From positions 3,906,001-3,970,000 of the forward strand of contig CP167917.1 of NCBI GenBank assembly GCA_041504365.1: a DNA stretch of 64,000 nt, read 5' to 3'. The position numbers and the translations under genes were made by a program. The DNA is from Dryocola sp. LX212. Its GTDB lineage: Bacteria > Pseudomonadota > Gammaproteobacteria > Enterobacterales > Enterobacteriaceae. Positions 45,841-55,220 of the stretch are shown piece by piece; the stretch's first letter is position 1, and every line of letters starts with the position of its first letter. A model generated the notes under the pieces. It searched no databases. It worked only from the letters and a program-made list of their open reading frames with translations, and was not told the origin of the DNA.

Positions 45841-47289
45841 TTAATTAACCTGTACGGCCCGCTGCGAGCTGGCAACGGGCGCCTGTTCTTTTGGCTCTTC
45901 AACCGGGATATCTTCAAAGCCGAGCACCAGCGTCAGTATGAACGACAGCACCACCGCAAGGGCCATGACACCAAACACCCAGACGATAGTCATTGGGTTA
46001 GCCGGATCAAAGAACTGCACGCTGGTAAACAGCCCCGGGGAGGCCATCGAGTGGCTGGCAAGCCCCGCCACACCGGCCACGCCACCACAGACAAAGCCGC
46101 TGATTAGCGCCGCGATGAGCGGGCGCTTCAGACGCACGGCCACGCCGTACAGCGCGGGCTCTGAAATGCCTGCCACAATGGCGGAGGCCGCCGCCGCAAG
46201 CGCGGTCTGGCGCAGCTCCGGGTTTTTCGTTTTCCATGCCACCGCGAGAGAAGAGCCGCCAAGCGACAGGTTCGCGCCAATTTCCGACGGCATTACCATG
46301 CCCTCTTTGCCCGTTTCCGCAATGGTCTGGATGATGGTCGGGGTAAACACGCGGTGCATGCCGGTCATCACCAGCAGCGGCCACAGCCCGCCCATAATGG
46401 CCACGGACAGCCAGCCCAGATAACTATGCACGGTGTAGACCAGCGAAGAGATCCCGGTGCCGATCCAGATACCCAGCGGGCCAATAAGCATGATGGCAAT
46501 GGGTGCAGCAATCAGCACGATCAGCATCGGTTTAAGGAAGTTTTTTGTCACCGCAGGCGTGATTTTATCCACCCAGCGTTCAATGTAAGAGAGCAGCCAG
46601 GTCATGCACAGCGCGGGAATTACCGTGTAGGTGTATTTCACCGCGGTGACGGAAAGCCCCATAAATTCAACCGGCTGGCCCTGTGCCGCCTTCGCCATCA
46701 GGTCAACGAAGTTCGGGTGCACCAGCACCCCGGCAATAGCAATCGCCAGCGACATGTTGGTTTTGAATTTCACCGCGGCGGAGGCCGCCACCATCACCGG
46801 CAGGAAAAAGAACGCCCCGTCGCCGATAACGTTGAGGATAACCAGCGTCGAAGAGCCTTTCTCAAAGACCCCCGTCATATCGAGGATCATCGCCAGCAGC
46901 TTGACCATCGACCCACCGATGATCGCCGGGATCAGCGGTGACATGGTGCCGATCAGCGCATCCAGAATGCCCGCGCCAATGCGCTTCAGGGTGATCTTCT
47001 GTTTTACGGGAGCAACGTCTGATGTCCCGCCCGCGCCGCCCGACAGCAGCTTCTGCACTTCGGCATAGGCCTGTGAAACCGTGTTACCGATAATCACCTG
47101 GCACTGGTTCTCGCTTCTAACCACGCCCAGCACGCCGCTGATGGATTTTAGCTTACCCGCGTCTACCGCGGCATCATCGTTGAGGACAAAGCGCAGGCGC
47201 GTCATGCAGTGCGTGACGGCGGCGATATTGCCCGCTCCGCCAAGGGCACTGACTATCGATTGGGATACTGCCGCATAATTCTTAGACAT
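45841..47289 (-). CDS. ascF: PTS beta-glucoside permease EIIBC AscF
   Basis: 482 residues. The N-terminal EIIB domain carries the phosphorylated Cys28 in AVTHCMTRLRF. The EIIC membrane domain (about residues 105-455) contains GAGILDALIGTMSPLIPAIIGGSMVK and GISEPALYGV. There is no EIIA domain, so phosphate must come from a separate EIIA. Very similar to E. coli AscF. First gene of ascF-ascB-bglA. Confidence 0.94.
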   Translation of the reverse strand: MSKNYAAVSQSIVSALGGAGNIAAVTHCMTRLRFVLNDDAAVDAGKLKSISGVLGVVRSENQCQVIIGNTVSQAYAEVQKLLSGGAGGTSDVAPVKQKITLKRIGAGILDALIGTMSPLIPAIIGGSMVKLLAMILDMTGVFEKGSSTLVILNVIGDGAFFFLPVMVAASAAVKFKTNMSLAIAIAGVLVHPNFVDLMAKAAQGQPVEFMGLSVTAVKYTYTVIPALCMTWLLSYIERWVDKITPAVTKNFLKPMLIVLIAAPIAIMLIGPLGIWIGTGISSLVYTVHSYLGWLSVAIMGGLWPLLVMTGMHRVFTPTIIQTIAETGKEGMVMPSEIGANLSLGGSSLAVAWKTKNPELRQTALAAAASAIVAGISEPALYGVAVRLKRPLIAALISGFVCGGVAGVAGLASHSMASPGLFTSVQFFDPANPMTIVWVFGVMALAVVLSFILTLVLGFEDIPVEEPKEQAPVASSQRAVQVN

Positions 47290-47313
47290 GTTTAACAGTT
47301 CTCAGGGGTAGGT

Positions 47314-47321
47314 AACCGGTT
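47314..47321. promoter_or_regulatory. Candidate AscG operator
   Basis: AACCGGTT, a LacI-family-type palindrome centred on CG, within GGTAACCGGTTCC, 25 bp upstream of ascF and between the divergent ascG and ascF genes. Placement near the ascF start suits repression. I see no equally good second copy in the 208-bp gap; TGTGATGAGGATCGGTA (47384 onward) is only half a CRP box. Confidence 0.5.
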
Positions 47322-47497
47322 CCACACAAGAGTGTTTACATCTTCAAATCAGATCAACTAAAAGTTTTTTACGCTTCTTTTTTTGTGATGAGGATCGGTA
47401 AAAAACGTCTTTTTACGCCGTGGTAACGCCAGGTTTGCGCTTATTCTTCCCCCCGAAATGTGTAGAATGAGGGCACTCATCAGGGGCGGGAAAAACT

Positions 47498-48514
47498 ATG
47501 TCGACAATGCTGGAAGTGGCGAAAAAAGCGGGCGTTTCAAAAGCCACCGTCTCACGGGTGCTGTCTGGAAAGGGCTACGTGGGCGAAGCCACAAAAGAGC
47601 TTGTATATCAGGCAATTAAAGAAACAGGCTATCGCCCTAACCTGCTGGCAAGAAACCTGGCCACCAACACTTCGCAGTGCATCGGCCTGGTGGTCACCAA
47701 CACGCTGTATAACGGCAGCTACTTCAGCGAAATCCTCTCCCAGGCGGCAAAAAAGTTAGAAGACAATGGCCGCCAGCTTATCCTGATGGACGGCAAACAT
47801 AGCGCCGATGAAGAGCGCGAGGCTATAGAATTTCTGCTGGATTTACAGTGCGATGCGATAATTATCTATCCACGCTTCCTGAGCACCGACGCCATGGACG
47901 AGATCATCGAACAGCATAAGCAGCCGATAATGGTGGTTAACCGCAAGCTCAGAAAACACCAGAGTCACTGCATCTGCTGCGACCACCAAGGCGCAAGCTT
48001 TAAGGCGACGACACAGCTGATTGCACGTGGGCACCGGGATATTGCGTTTATCACCGGGTCGATGGACTCGCCAACCGCCATCGAACGTTTTTCCGGCTAT
48101 AAAGAGGCGTTATCTACGGCGGGGATCGCGCTTAATGAAAGACTGGTCGCGCCAGGAAAATGGACGCCAACCAGCGGCTTTGCCGCAGCGGAACTGCTGC
48201 TGGGCAGCGGGTTAGCCTTCAGCGCGATAGTCGCCAGCAATGACGATATGGCCGTTGGCGCCATGAAGAAGCTTAATGAGCGCGGAGTGTCGGTACCGGG
48301 AGACGTCTCGGTGATTGGCTTCGATGACATCCCCACCGCACCGTTCCTCAGTCCGTCGCTGGCCAGCGTGAAAGATCCGGTCAGCGACATGATGGGGGAA
48401 GTGATTAACCGCCTGATCTCCATGCTGGACGGCGGTTATTTATCGCGGGACAACGTCTTTACTTCGGAGCTGCTAATGCGGGATTCCGTCGGGGACGGGC
48501 CGCATATCCGATAG
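47498..48514 (+). CDS. ascG: LacI-family repressor AscG
   Basis: 338 residues. N-terminal helix-turn-helix (MLEVAKKAGVSKATVSRVLSGKGYVGEATKE) and hinge YRPNLLARNLAT, then a periplasmic-binding-protein-like sugar domain with VIGFDDIPTAPFLSPSLASV. Divergent from ascF, as in E. coli; it represses the asc operon until beta-glucosides are present. Start ATG 47498. Confidence 0.93.
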   Translation: MSTMLEVAKKAGVSKATVSRVLSGKGYVGEATKELVYQAIKETGYRPNLLARNLATNTSQCIGLVVTNTLYNGSYFSEILSQAAKKLEDNGRQLILMDGKHSADEEREAIEFLLDLQCDAIIIYPRFLSTDAMDEIIEQHKQPIMVVNRKLRKHQSHCICCDHQGASFKATTQLIARGHRDIAFITGSMDSPTAIERFSGYKEALSTAGIALNERLVAPGKWTPTSGFAAAELLLGSGLAFSAIVASNDDMAVGAMKKLNERGVSVPGDVSVIGFDDIPTAPFLSPSLASVKDPVSDMMGEVINRLISMLDGGYLSRDNVFTSELLMRDSVGDGPHIR

Positions 48515-48521
48515 TTAATTT

Positions 48522-48592
48522 GTCGGATGACGCTGCGCTTATCCGACCTACGGTTTGGGGTTGTAGGGTGGATAAGCGTAGCGCCATCCACC
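48522..48592. repeat. Pair of inverted REP-like palindromes (BIME)
   Basis: GTCGGATGACGCTGCGCTTATCCGACCTAC and, inverted, GTAGGGTGGATAAGCGTAGCGCCATCCACC lie tail to tail between the convergent ascG and curA genes. This is the usual arrangement of enterobacterial repetitive extragenic palindromes. Confidence 0.75.
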
Positions 48593-48606
48593 GAACTTTA
48601 ACCTGA

Positions 48607-49638
48607 TTATTCAGCAACCTTAACGATCAGCTTGCCGAAGTTTTTACCCACCAGCAGGCCGCGGAACGCCTCAACGGCGTTTTCCAGGCCGTCGACGATA
48701 TCTTCGCGGAACTGAATTTTACCTTCACCCAGCCACTGGCTCATCTGCTTGAAGAACTCCGGGTAACGATCGCCGTAATCCATCGAAATAATAAATCCCT
48801 GCACGCGCATGCGCTTTTTGAGGATGGTCCCCATTAGTAGCGGCAGGCGGTCATCGGTGAAGGCGCTGTTCTGCCCGTTGTACTGGCTGATTACGCCGCA
48901 GACCGGCACGCGGGCGGAGGTATTAAACAAAGGTAGCACCGCGTCAAAGACCGCCCCGCCGACGTTTTCGAAATAGACGTCAACGCCCTGCGGGCAGGCC
49001 TTTTTCAGCTGTTCGGCAAAGTCCGGCGCCTTGTGGTCAATGCAGGCGTCGAACTTCAGCGTTTCGGTGACGTAACGGCACTTGTCCGCCCCGCCCGCTA
49101 TCCCCACGATTCGTGCACCGCGCAGTTTAGCAACCTGGCCGACGACCGAGCCCACCGCGCCGCTGGCGGCGGCGACAACTACCGTTTCGCCCGGCTGCGG
49201 GTTGCCGATGTCGGTCAGCCCCATATAGCCCGTGAAGCCCGGCATGCCTAACAGGCCAAGCGCATAGGACAGGTGATCCATGTCGGCATCGAGCTTCTGC
49301 AGGCCCTCTCCATCAGAAAGCGCATAGTCCTGCCAGCCGGTATAGGCCAGCACCAGGTCGCCCTGCTGGTAATCGGCATGCTGGGATTGCTCAACGCGGC
49401 AGACGGTGCCGCCGCACATTACGTCGCCTATTTGCAGCGGCGCAGAGTAGGACTCAGCGTCATCCATGCGGCCGCGCATATACGGGTCGAGAGATAAATA
49501 GAGGGTGCGTAACAGCAGCTGCCCCTGCGTAGGCTGCGGAATTTTATCTTCCTGCAGGACGATATCTTCAGTGGTCGGCATGCCCTGCGGGCGTTTTGCC
49601 AGCACGAAGCGGCGGTTAATCTGGGAAGTCTGGGCCAT
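48607..49638 (-). CDS. curA: NADPH-dependent curcumin / alkenal reductase CurA
   Basis: 343 residues from ATG at 49638 (MAQTSQINRRFVLAKRPQGMPTTEDI). Medium-chain reductase superfamily without structural zinc. NADPH-binding loop AASGAVGSVVGQVAKLRGARIVGIAGG; YMRGRMDDAESYSAPLQIGDVM is the CurA/PTGR family signature. Reduces the alpha,beta double bond of enones. Another ATG four codons upstream is possible. Monocistronic. Confidence 0.9.
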   Translation of the reverse strand: MAQTSQINRRFVLAKRPQGMPTTEDIVLQEDKIPQPTQGQLLLRTLYLSLDPYMRGRMDDAESYSAPLQIGDVMCGGTVCRVEQSQHADYQQGDLVLAYTGWQDYALSDGEGLQKLDADMDHLSYALGLLGMPGFTGYMGLTDIGNPQPGETVVVAAASGAVGSVVGQVAKLRGARIVGIAGGADKCRYVTETLKFDACIDHKAPDFAEQLKKACPQGVDVYFENVGGAVFDAVLPLFNTSARVPVCGVISQYNGQNSAFTDDRLPLLMGTILKKRMRVQGFIISMDYGDRYPEFFKQMSQWLGEGKIQFREDIVDGLENAVEAFRGLLVGKNFGKLIVKVAE

Positions 49639-49772
49639 TATAATCTCCATGGTCTGCGTTTGTTCTGTCTGTCCAGACTAGTCAAAAACAGGGATAAGGG
49701 GCAGGAAAAACGTGCGGGATTACGTTCTGAGGTTCCTGAGCGACGCTGAATTTAACTTCGCAGGCGATTAAA

Positions 49773-49817
49773 CATGATCAGCGTCACACTTTTAAACTTA
49801 GCCATAATCCTTATAAT
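49773..49817 (+). promoter_or_regulatory. Probable proP P1 promoter with CRP-like site
   Basis: TATAAT at 49812-49817. CATGA-N6-TCACA at 49773-49788 matches 8 of 10 CRP half-site bases and would be centred near -43. In E. coli proP, CRP binds P1. AT-rich sequence downstream (49835-49880) may hold the second, RpoS/Fis-type promoter. The rest of the 340-bp curA-proP gap has no gene I can support. Confidence 0.5.
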
Positions 49818-49982
49818 GCGGGAGGTGCATCCCGTATTTTTAATAATTTCATTAGGTTATTAAATACTTTTTCATTGAGTAACTAAGTGATGCTGTTTTC
49901 GCCATCGTTTTACGGCTGGCCCACTACACTACTTAGTGAGGGAGACCCTGTTGCTCCCGCAAGGAAAATAAAGAGGATAATA

Positions 49983-51488
49983 ATGTTAAAAAGGAAAAAG
50001 AAAGTCAGACCTATCAAGGTCAGCGACGTTACCATCATCGATGACGCGCGACTTAAAAAAGCCATCACCGCCGCCTCGCTGGGTAACGCGATGGAGTGGT
50101 TTGATTTCGGTGTGTATGGCTTTGTGGCCTACGCGCTCGGTAAGGTGTTTTTCCCGGACGCCAGCCCAAGCGTACAGATGATTGCCGCACTCGGTACGTT
50201 TTCCGTACCGTTCCTGATCCGCCCATTAGGTGGCCTGTTCTTCGGTATGCTCGGCGATAAGTACGGTCGTCAGAAAATCCTGTCGATCACCATTATCATT
50301 ATGTCGCTGAGCACCTTCTGTATTGGTCTTATTCCGTCGTATGCCACGATCGGTATCTGGGCGCCAATCCTGTTGCTGCTTGCGAAAATGGCCCAGGGCT
50401 TCTCGGTCGGCGGTGAGTACACCGGCGCATCAATCTTCGTTGCAGAGTACTCCCCTGACCGTAAACGTGGCTTTATGGGCAGCTGGCTGGACTTCGGTTC
50501 CATTGCCGGATTCGTCTGCGGCGCGGGCGTGGTGGTACTGATTACCGCCATTGTGGGTGAGGCGAACTTCCTGGAATGGGGCTGGCGTCTGCCGTTCTTC
50601 CTGGCGCTGCCGCTTGGGATCATCGGCCTCTATCTACGTCATGCGCTTGAAGAAACCCCTGCGTTCCAGCAACACATCGAGAAGCTTGAACAGGGCGATA
50701 AAGAAGGCCTCGCCGACGGCCCGAAAGTCTCGTTCAAAGAGATTGCGACCAAACACTGGCGCGCCCTGCTCACCTGTATCGGGATCGTTATCTCCACTAA
50801 CGTGACCTACTACATGCTGCTCACCTATATGCCGAGCTACCTCTCCCACAACCTGCACTATTCGGAAGAGCACGGCGTACTGATTATTATCGCGATTATG
50901 ATCGGCATGCTGTTCGTGCAGCCAATGATTGGCCTGCTGAGCGACCGATATGGCCGCCGTCCGTTTATCGTGATTGGTAGTGTGCTGCTGCTGCTGTGCG
51001 CTATTCCGGCGTTCATCATGATCAACAGCAACGTGCTGGGGCTGATTTTCGCGGGTCTGCTGCTGCTGGCGGTGATCCTCAACTGCTTTATCGGCGTCAT
51101 GGCCTCAACCTTACCGGCCATGTTCCCGACGCACATTCGCTACAGCGCGCTGGCCAGCGCCTTTAACATCTCCGTGCTGGTTGCCGGTCTGACGCCAACG
51201 CTTGCCGCGTGGCTTGTGGAGTACACCGAGAATCTGATGATGCCGGCGTACTACCTGATGGTGATTGCCGTTATCGGTCTGATTACCGGTCTGACCATGA
51301 AAGAGACCGCCAACCAGCCGCTGAAAGGGGCAACGCCTGCTGCTTCTGACATTGCAGAAGCGCGCGAAATCGTTCAGGAGCATCACGATAATATCGAGCA
51401 GAAAATCGAAGATATCGATCGTGAAATTGAAGAGCTTCAGGCAAAACGTACTAATTTGGTGCATCAACACCCACGTATTAACGAGTAA
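49983..51488 (+). CDS. proP: Proline/betaine osmoregulatory transporter ProP
   Basis: 501 residues from ATG at 49983 (MLKRKKKVRP), AGAGGA upstream; the longer frame from 49887 runs into the leader. Twelve-helix MFS proton symporter: AMEWFDFGVYGFVAYALG, FGMLGDKYGRQ, SVGGEYTGASIFVAEYSP. The cytoplasmic C terminus (about residues 455-495) is the antiparallel coiled coil EHHDNIEQKIEDIDREIEELQAKR characteristic of osmosensing ProP. Takes up proline and glycine betaine at high osmolarity. Confidence 0.95.
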   Translation: MLKRKKKVRPIKVSDVTIIDDARLKKAITAASLGNAMEWFDFGVYGFVAYALGKVFFPDASPSVQMIAALGTFSVPFLIRPLGGLFFGMLGDKYGRQKILSITIIIMSLSTFCIGLIPSYATIGIWAPILLLLAKMAQGFSVGGEYTGASIFVAEYSPDRKRGFMGSWLDFGSIAGFVCGAGVVVLITAIVGEANFLEWGWRLPFFLALPLGIIGLYLRHALEETPAFQQHIEKLEQGDKEGLADGPKVSFKEIATKHWRALLTCIGIVISTNVTYYMLLTYMPSYLSHNLHYSEEHGVLIIIAIMIGMLFVQPMIGLLSDRYGRRPFIVIGSVLLLLCAIPAFIMINSNVLGLIFAGLLLLAVILNCFIGVMASTLPAMFPTHIRYSALASAFNISVLVAGLTPTLAAWLVEYTENLMMPAYYLMVIAVIGLITGLTMKETANQPLKGATPAASDIAEAREIVQEHHDNIEQKIEDIDREIEELQAKRTNLVHQHPRINE

Positions 51489-51512
51489 TCTCGCTAAACG
51501 CAACGCTATCAG

Positions 51513-51537
51513 CGCCGGGTCATAGCCCGGCGTTTTT
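51513..51537 (+). terminator. Terminator of proP
   Basis: Perfect 7-bp stem CGCCGGG / CCCGGCG with a 6-base loop then five T, 24 bases after the proP stop. Confidence 0.9.
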
Positions 51538-51677
51538 CATTCCAGAAGCGCATTGGATATATCGTATACTTATAAGCAAAGTCGTATTTGGACTTTGTGA
51601 ATAGCCTCAACTCCCCTAACGTAACCCTGCTCAAGTCTAAAAAACCATAATAATTCTTCCGTTACGCAGGGTGCATC

Positions 51678-53246
51678 ATGCAAAAAAAAGCGCTTCCGTT
51701 ACTGCTGCTGGCAGCCTTGTCCGCCAGCGCCTTCGCCGCTACGCCACCGAATACCTTAATCGTTGCCCAGGGCCTGGATGATATCGTCAGCCTCGACCCC
51801 GCCGAAGCCAACGAGCTGTCCAGCATTCAGACCGTGCCGAGCCTTTACCAGCGCCTGGTGCAGGCCGACCGTGATGAACCGGCAAAGGTAAATCCTGTAC
51901 TGGCCGAAAGCTGGCAGGGCGACGCGGCGAACAAAAAACTCACTATTAAGCTTCGTCCGGATGCGAAATTCTCCTCCGGCAACCCGCTGCGCCCGGAAGA
52001 TGTTATTTTCTCTTATACCCGCGCGGTAACCCTGAACAAATCTCCAGCGTTTATCCTCAACGTGCTTGGCTGGCAGCCGGACAACATCGCAGGTCAGCTG
52101 AAAAAAGTGGATGAGCACACCCTTGAGCTGCACTGGACGGCGGACGTCAGCCCGGCGGTGGCGCTGAATATTCTCTCCACGCCAATCGCCTCCATCGTCG
52201 ATGAAAAGGCCGTGGCGGCCAACGTCAAAGCCGGTGATTTTGGCAACGAGTGGCTGAAGATGCACTCCGCGGGCAGCGGCCCGTTTAAGATGCGCGTCTA
52301 CCAGCCGCATCAGGCCATCGTGCTGGACGCCAACCCGTCGTCCCCGGGCAATGCGCCAAAAGTTAAAAATATCATTATAAAAAACGTGCCTGACCCGGCG
52401 GCACGCCGCCTGCTGATTCAGCAGGGTGATGCGGATATCGCTCGCGATCTGGGGGCGGATCAGACCAGCGCGCTGGAAGGTAAACCAGGCGTTAAAGTGC
52501 TGAGCATCCCCTCTGCCGAACAGAACTACATGGTGTTCAACGTGGGGAATAGCGCGAATCCGCTGCTGAAAAACCCAGCGTTGTGGGAAGCGGCTCGCTA
52601 CCTGGTGGACTACCAGGGCATCACTAAAGATCTGCTCAAAGGGCAATACTTCATCCACCAGAGCTTCCTGCCGGTTGGCTTTGCCGGCGCGCTGGACAAC
52701 AACCCGTTTAAATTCGATCCGGCGAAAGCGAAAGAAATCCTCGCCAAAGCGGGCATTAAAGACGCCCAATTTACGCTGGACGTGGAGAACAAAGCGCCGT
52801 TCATCACCATCGCCCAGTCCATGCAGGCGAGCTTCGCCCAGGGCGGCGTGAAGGTGGATCTGCTGCCTGCGGCGGGAAGCCAGGTCTATGCCCGCGTGCG
52901 GGCTAAGCAGCACCAGGCCGCCATACGCCTGTGGATCCCCGACTACTTCGACGCGCACTCGAACGCCAGCGCCTTCGCGTTTAACGACGGCAAAGCAAGT
53001 ACCGTAGCTGGCCTGAACGGTTGGCAGACCCCAGAGCTGAACAAGCAAACTCTGGCGGCGGTCGCCGAAGCCGACCCGGCTAAGCGCCTGGACCTGTATA
53101 AAAAAATGCAGGAAGAGCTGCAGCACAGCTCGCCGTACGTGTTTGTCGATCAGGGCAAAACGCAGATTGTGGTGCGGGATAACGTGAAGGGCTACCAGCA
53201 GGGGCTGAATGCGGACATGGTTTACTACGACCGTGTGAGCAAATAG
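51678..53246 (+). CDS. ABC transporter periplasmic substrate-binding protein (peptide type)
   Basis: 522 residues, SBP family 5 (oligopeptide/dipeptide/nickel type). A clear signal peptide (MQKKALPLLLLAALSASAFAA) precedes the mature protein. LAESWQGDAANKKLTIKLRPDAKFSSGNPLRPEDVIFSYTRAV is the family signature. It heads a five-gene operon with two permeases and two ATPases, the Dpp/Ddp/Sap layout. Substrate cannot be told from sequence; DdpA-like D-Ala-D-Ala or other dipeptides are candidates. Confidence 0.88.
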   Translation: MQKKALPLLLLAALSASAFAATPPNTLIVAQGLDDIVSLDPAEANELSSIQTVPSLYQRLVQADRDEPAKVNPVLAESWQGDAANKKLTIKLRPDAKFSSGNPLRPEDVIFSYTRAVTLNKSPAFILNVLGWQPDNIAGQLKKVDEHTLELHWTADVSPAVALNILSTPIASIVDEKAVAANVKAGDFGNEWLKMHSAGSGPFKMRVYQPHQAIVLDANPSSPGNAPKVKNIIIKNVPDPAARRLLIQQGDADIARDLGADQTSALEGKPGVKVLSIPSAEQNYMVFNVGNSANPLLKNPALWEAARYLVDYQGITKDLLKGQYFIHQSFLPVGFAGALDNNPFKFDPAKAKEILAKAGIKDAQFTLDVENKAPFITIAQSMQASFAQGGVKVDLLPAAGSQVYARVRAKQHQAAIRLWIPDYFDAHSNASAFAFNDGKASTVAGLNGWQTPELNKQTLAAVAEADPAKRLDLYKKMQEELQHSSPYVFVDQGKTQIVVRDNVKGYQQGLNADMVYYDRVSK

Positions 53247-53264
53247 CACCCCGGATAAACGTAG

Positions 53265-53285
53265 GGCGGGTTAACCTCACCCGCC
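53265..53285 (+). other. Intercistronic hairpin after the binding-protein gene
   Basis: GGCGGGT / ACCCGCC perfect 7-bp stem, 7-base loop, no T-run, 18 bases after the binding-protein stop and 68 before the permease start. Such hairpins commonly stabilise upstream mRNA, so more binding protein than permease is made. Confidence 0.5.
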
Positions 53286-53352
53286 TCTGACCCTGTGGTG
53301 GAAGACGCTGTTGTTTTTCCACCCTGCTTCTTTATCAAGCTAAGAGTCACTC

Positions 53353-54387
53353 ATGCTTCTTGCCTCACCCCGCTTCCGCGGCCCGTTGCTGACCCTGCTG
53401 CAAGGCCTGTTTACTCTGGTGCTGACGCTGGTCGGCTTGCTGCTGATCACTTTTGCACTCTCTGCCCTGTCGCCCGTTGACCGCGTTTTGCAGATTGTTG
53501 GCGATCACGCAAGCCAGGCGACTTATGACCAGGTGCGCCACCAGCTAGGTCTGGACCAGCCCCTTCCCGTGCAGTTCTGGTACTACGTCACCCAGCTTCT
53601 TCACGGTGATTTAGGGACAGCCAGCGCGACCGGGCAGCCGGTATTACAGGATTTACTTTCCGTCTTCCCCGCCACGCTGGAGCTTGCCACCCTGGCGCTG
53701 ATAATTGGCAGCGTGCTGGGGGTGATTTTTGGCGTACTTTGCGCCCGGTTTGTAGGTTCACCGTGGGATCTGGCAGTGCGCACGTTTACGCTGCTGGGCA
53801 ACTCGCTGCCTATTTTCTGGCTCGGCCTGCTGATGCTGGCGCTGTTTTATGCCCGCCTGCAGTGGAGCGCAGGCCCGGGCAGGCTGGACGATATCTACCA
53901 GTACAGCGTGGAAGCGAAAACCGGCTTCGTACTGATTGATACCTGGCTTTCCGGCGACCGCGACGCCTTCTTTAACGCCGTTAACCACCTTTTTCTGCCG
54001 GTTCTGTTGCTCGCCTATTACTCCCTTGCCAGCATCACCCGCCTGACGCGCACCGCCTGCCTGAGCGAAATGAACAAAGAGTACATCACCCTTGCTCGCG
54101 CCAAAGGTGCCGGGGAGATGGCAATACTGATGCGTCACGTACTGCCCAACATCAGGGGCACGCTGTTTACGGTAATTGCGCTGGCCTACACCTCCATGCT
54201 GGAAGGGGCAGTGCTCACCGAAACGGTCTTCTCCTGGCCGGGGATCGGGCGGTATCTGACCACCGCGCTGTTCGCGGGCGACACTACTGCCATTATGGGC
54301 GGCACGCTGCTGATTGGCGTGTCATTCGTCATTATCAACAATCTGACTGATGTGCTGGTGCGTGTCACCGATCCGAGGGTGCGCTGA
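53353..54387 (+). CDS. ABC transporter permease 1 (DppB family)
   Basis: 344 residues, about six membrane helices. N-terminal SALSPVDRVLQIVGDHASQATYDQVRHQLGLDQPLPVQFWYY is typical of DppB-type permeases. The EAA loop (LSEMNKEYITLARAKGAGEMAILMRHVLPN) contacts the ATPases. Its stop shares a base with the next ATG. Confidence 0.9.
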   Translation: MLLASPRFRGPLLTLLQGLFTLVLTLVGLLLITFALSALSPVDRVLQIVGDHASQATYDQVRHQLGLDQPLPVQFWYYVTQLLHGDLGTASATGQPVLQDLLSVFPATLELATLALIIGSVLGVIFGVLCARFVGSPWDLAVRTFTLLGNSLPIFWLGLLMLALFYARLQWSAGPGRLDDIYQYSVEAKTGFVLIDTWLSGDRDAFFNAVNHLFLPVLLLAYYSLASITRLTRTACLSEMNKEYITLARAKGAGEMAILMRHVLPNIRGTLFTVIALAYTSMLEGAVLTETVFSWPGIGRYLTTALFAGDTTAIMGGTLLIGVSFVIINNLTDVLVRVTDPRVR

Positions 54388-55220
54388 TGCCGTCTTACCT
54401 CTTTTTGCGCCGCATGCTGCGCTCGCCCGCCGCTCTGTGTGGCCTGATTATTATTTCTCTTCTGCTGCTGATCGCGATCTTCGCTCCGCTGCTCGCCCCG
54501 TTCGATCCTAACTGGCAGGATGCCGCCGCGCGCCTGCAGGCTCCGGACGCTCAGCACTGGCTGGGCACCGACAGCTACGGGCGTGACCTGCTGTCGCGCC
54601 TGCTCTACGGTTCCCGCCCTGCTCTGGGCCTGGTGCTGCTGGTGACGGCGATCACCCTGCCCGTCGGCCTGCTGATCGGTATTTTATCGGGCTATTACGG
54701 CGGCTGGCTGGAGCGGGTGCTGATGCGCTTTACCGACGTCGTAATGTCGATGCCGCGCCTCATTCTGGCCTTTGCTTTTGTTGCCATGCTAGGGCCGGGC
54801 CTGGTGAACGGTGCGCTGGCGCTGGCGCTCACCACCTGGCCGGCCTATGCGCGTCAGGCGCGCAGTGAAATTCAGCGCCTGCGCCACAGCGACTATCTGG
54901 CCGCCGCCGAGATGATGGGCATTCGCGGCCTGCGCCTGCTGGCGGGCCATATCCTGCCGCTGTGCCTGCCTTCCGCCATCGTACGTCTGGCGCTGGATCT
55001 GGCGGGTATTATTCTCGCCGCTGCCGGTCTGGGCTTTCTGGGCCTGGGCGCAAGGCCCCCGATGGCGGAATGGGGGGCGATGATCGCCGACGGCATGCAG
55101 GTAATTTTCGACCAGTGGTGGATTGCGGCAATCCCTGGCACCGCCATTCTGATTAGCAGCCTGGCGTTTAACCTGCTGGGTGACGGATTACGTGACGTGC
55201 TGGAGCCGGGCCATGACTGA
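54387..55220 (+). CDS. ABC transporter permease 2 (DppC family)
   Basis: 277 residues. HWLGTDSYGRDLLSRLLYGSRPALGLVLL and the EAA loop (SEIQRLRHSDYLAAAEMMGIRGLRLLAGHILP) are DppC signatures. Overlaps the neighbours at both ends, indicating coupled translation. Confidence 0.9.
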   Translation: MPSYLFLRRMLRSPAALCGLIIISLLLLIAIFAPLLAPFDPNWQDAAARLQAPDAQHWLGTDSYGRDLLSRLLYGSRPALGLVLLVTAITLPVGLLIGILSGYYGGWLERVLMRFTDVVMSMPRLILAFAFVAMLGPGLVNGALALALTTWPAYARQARSEIQRLRHSDYLAAAEMMGIRGLRLLAGHILPLCLPSAIVRLALDLAGIILAAAGLGFLGLGARPPMAEWGAMIADGMQVIFDQWWIAAIPGTAILISSLAFNLLGDGLRDVLEPGHD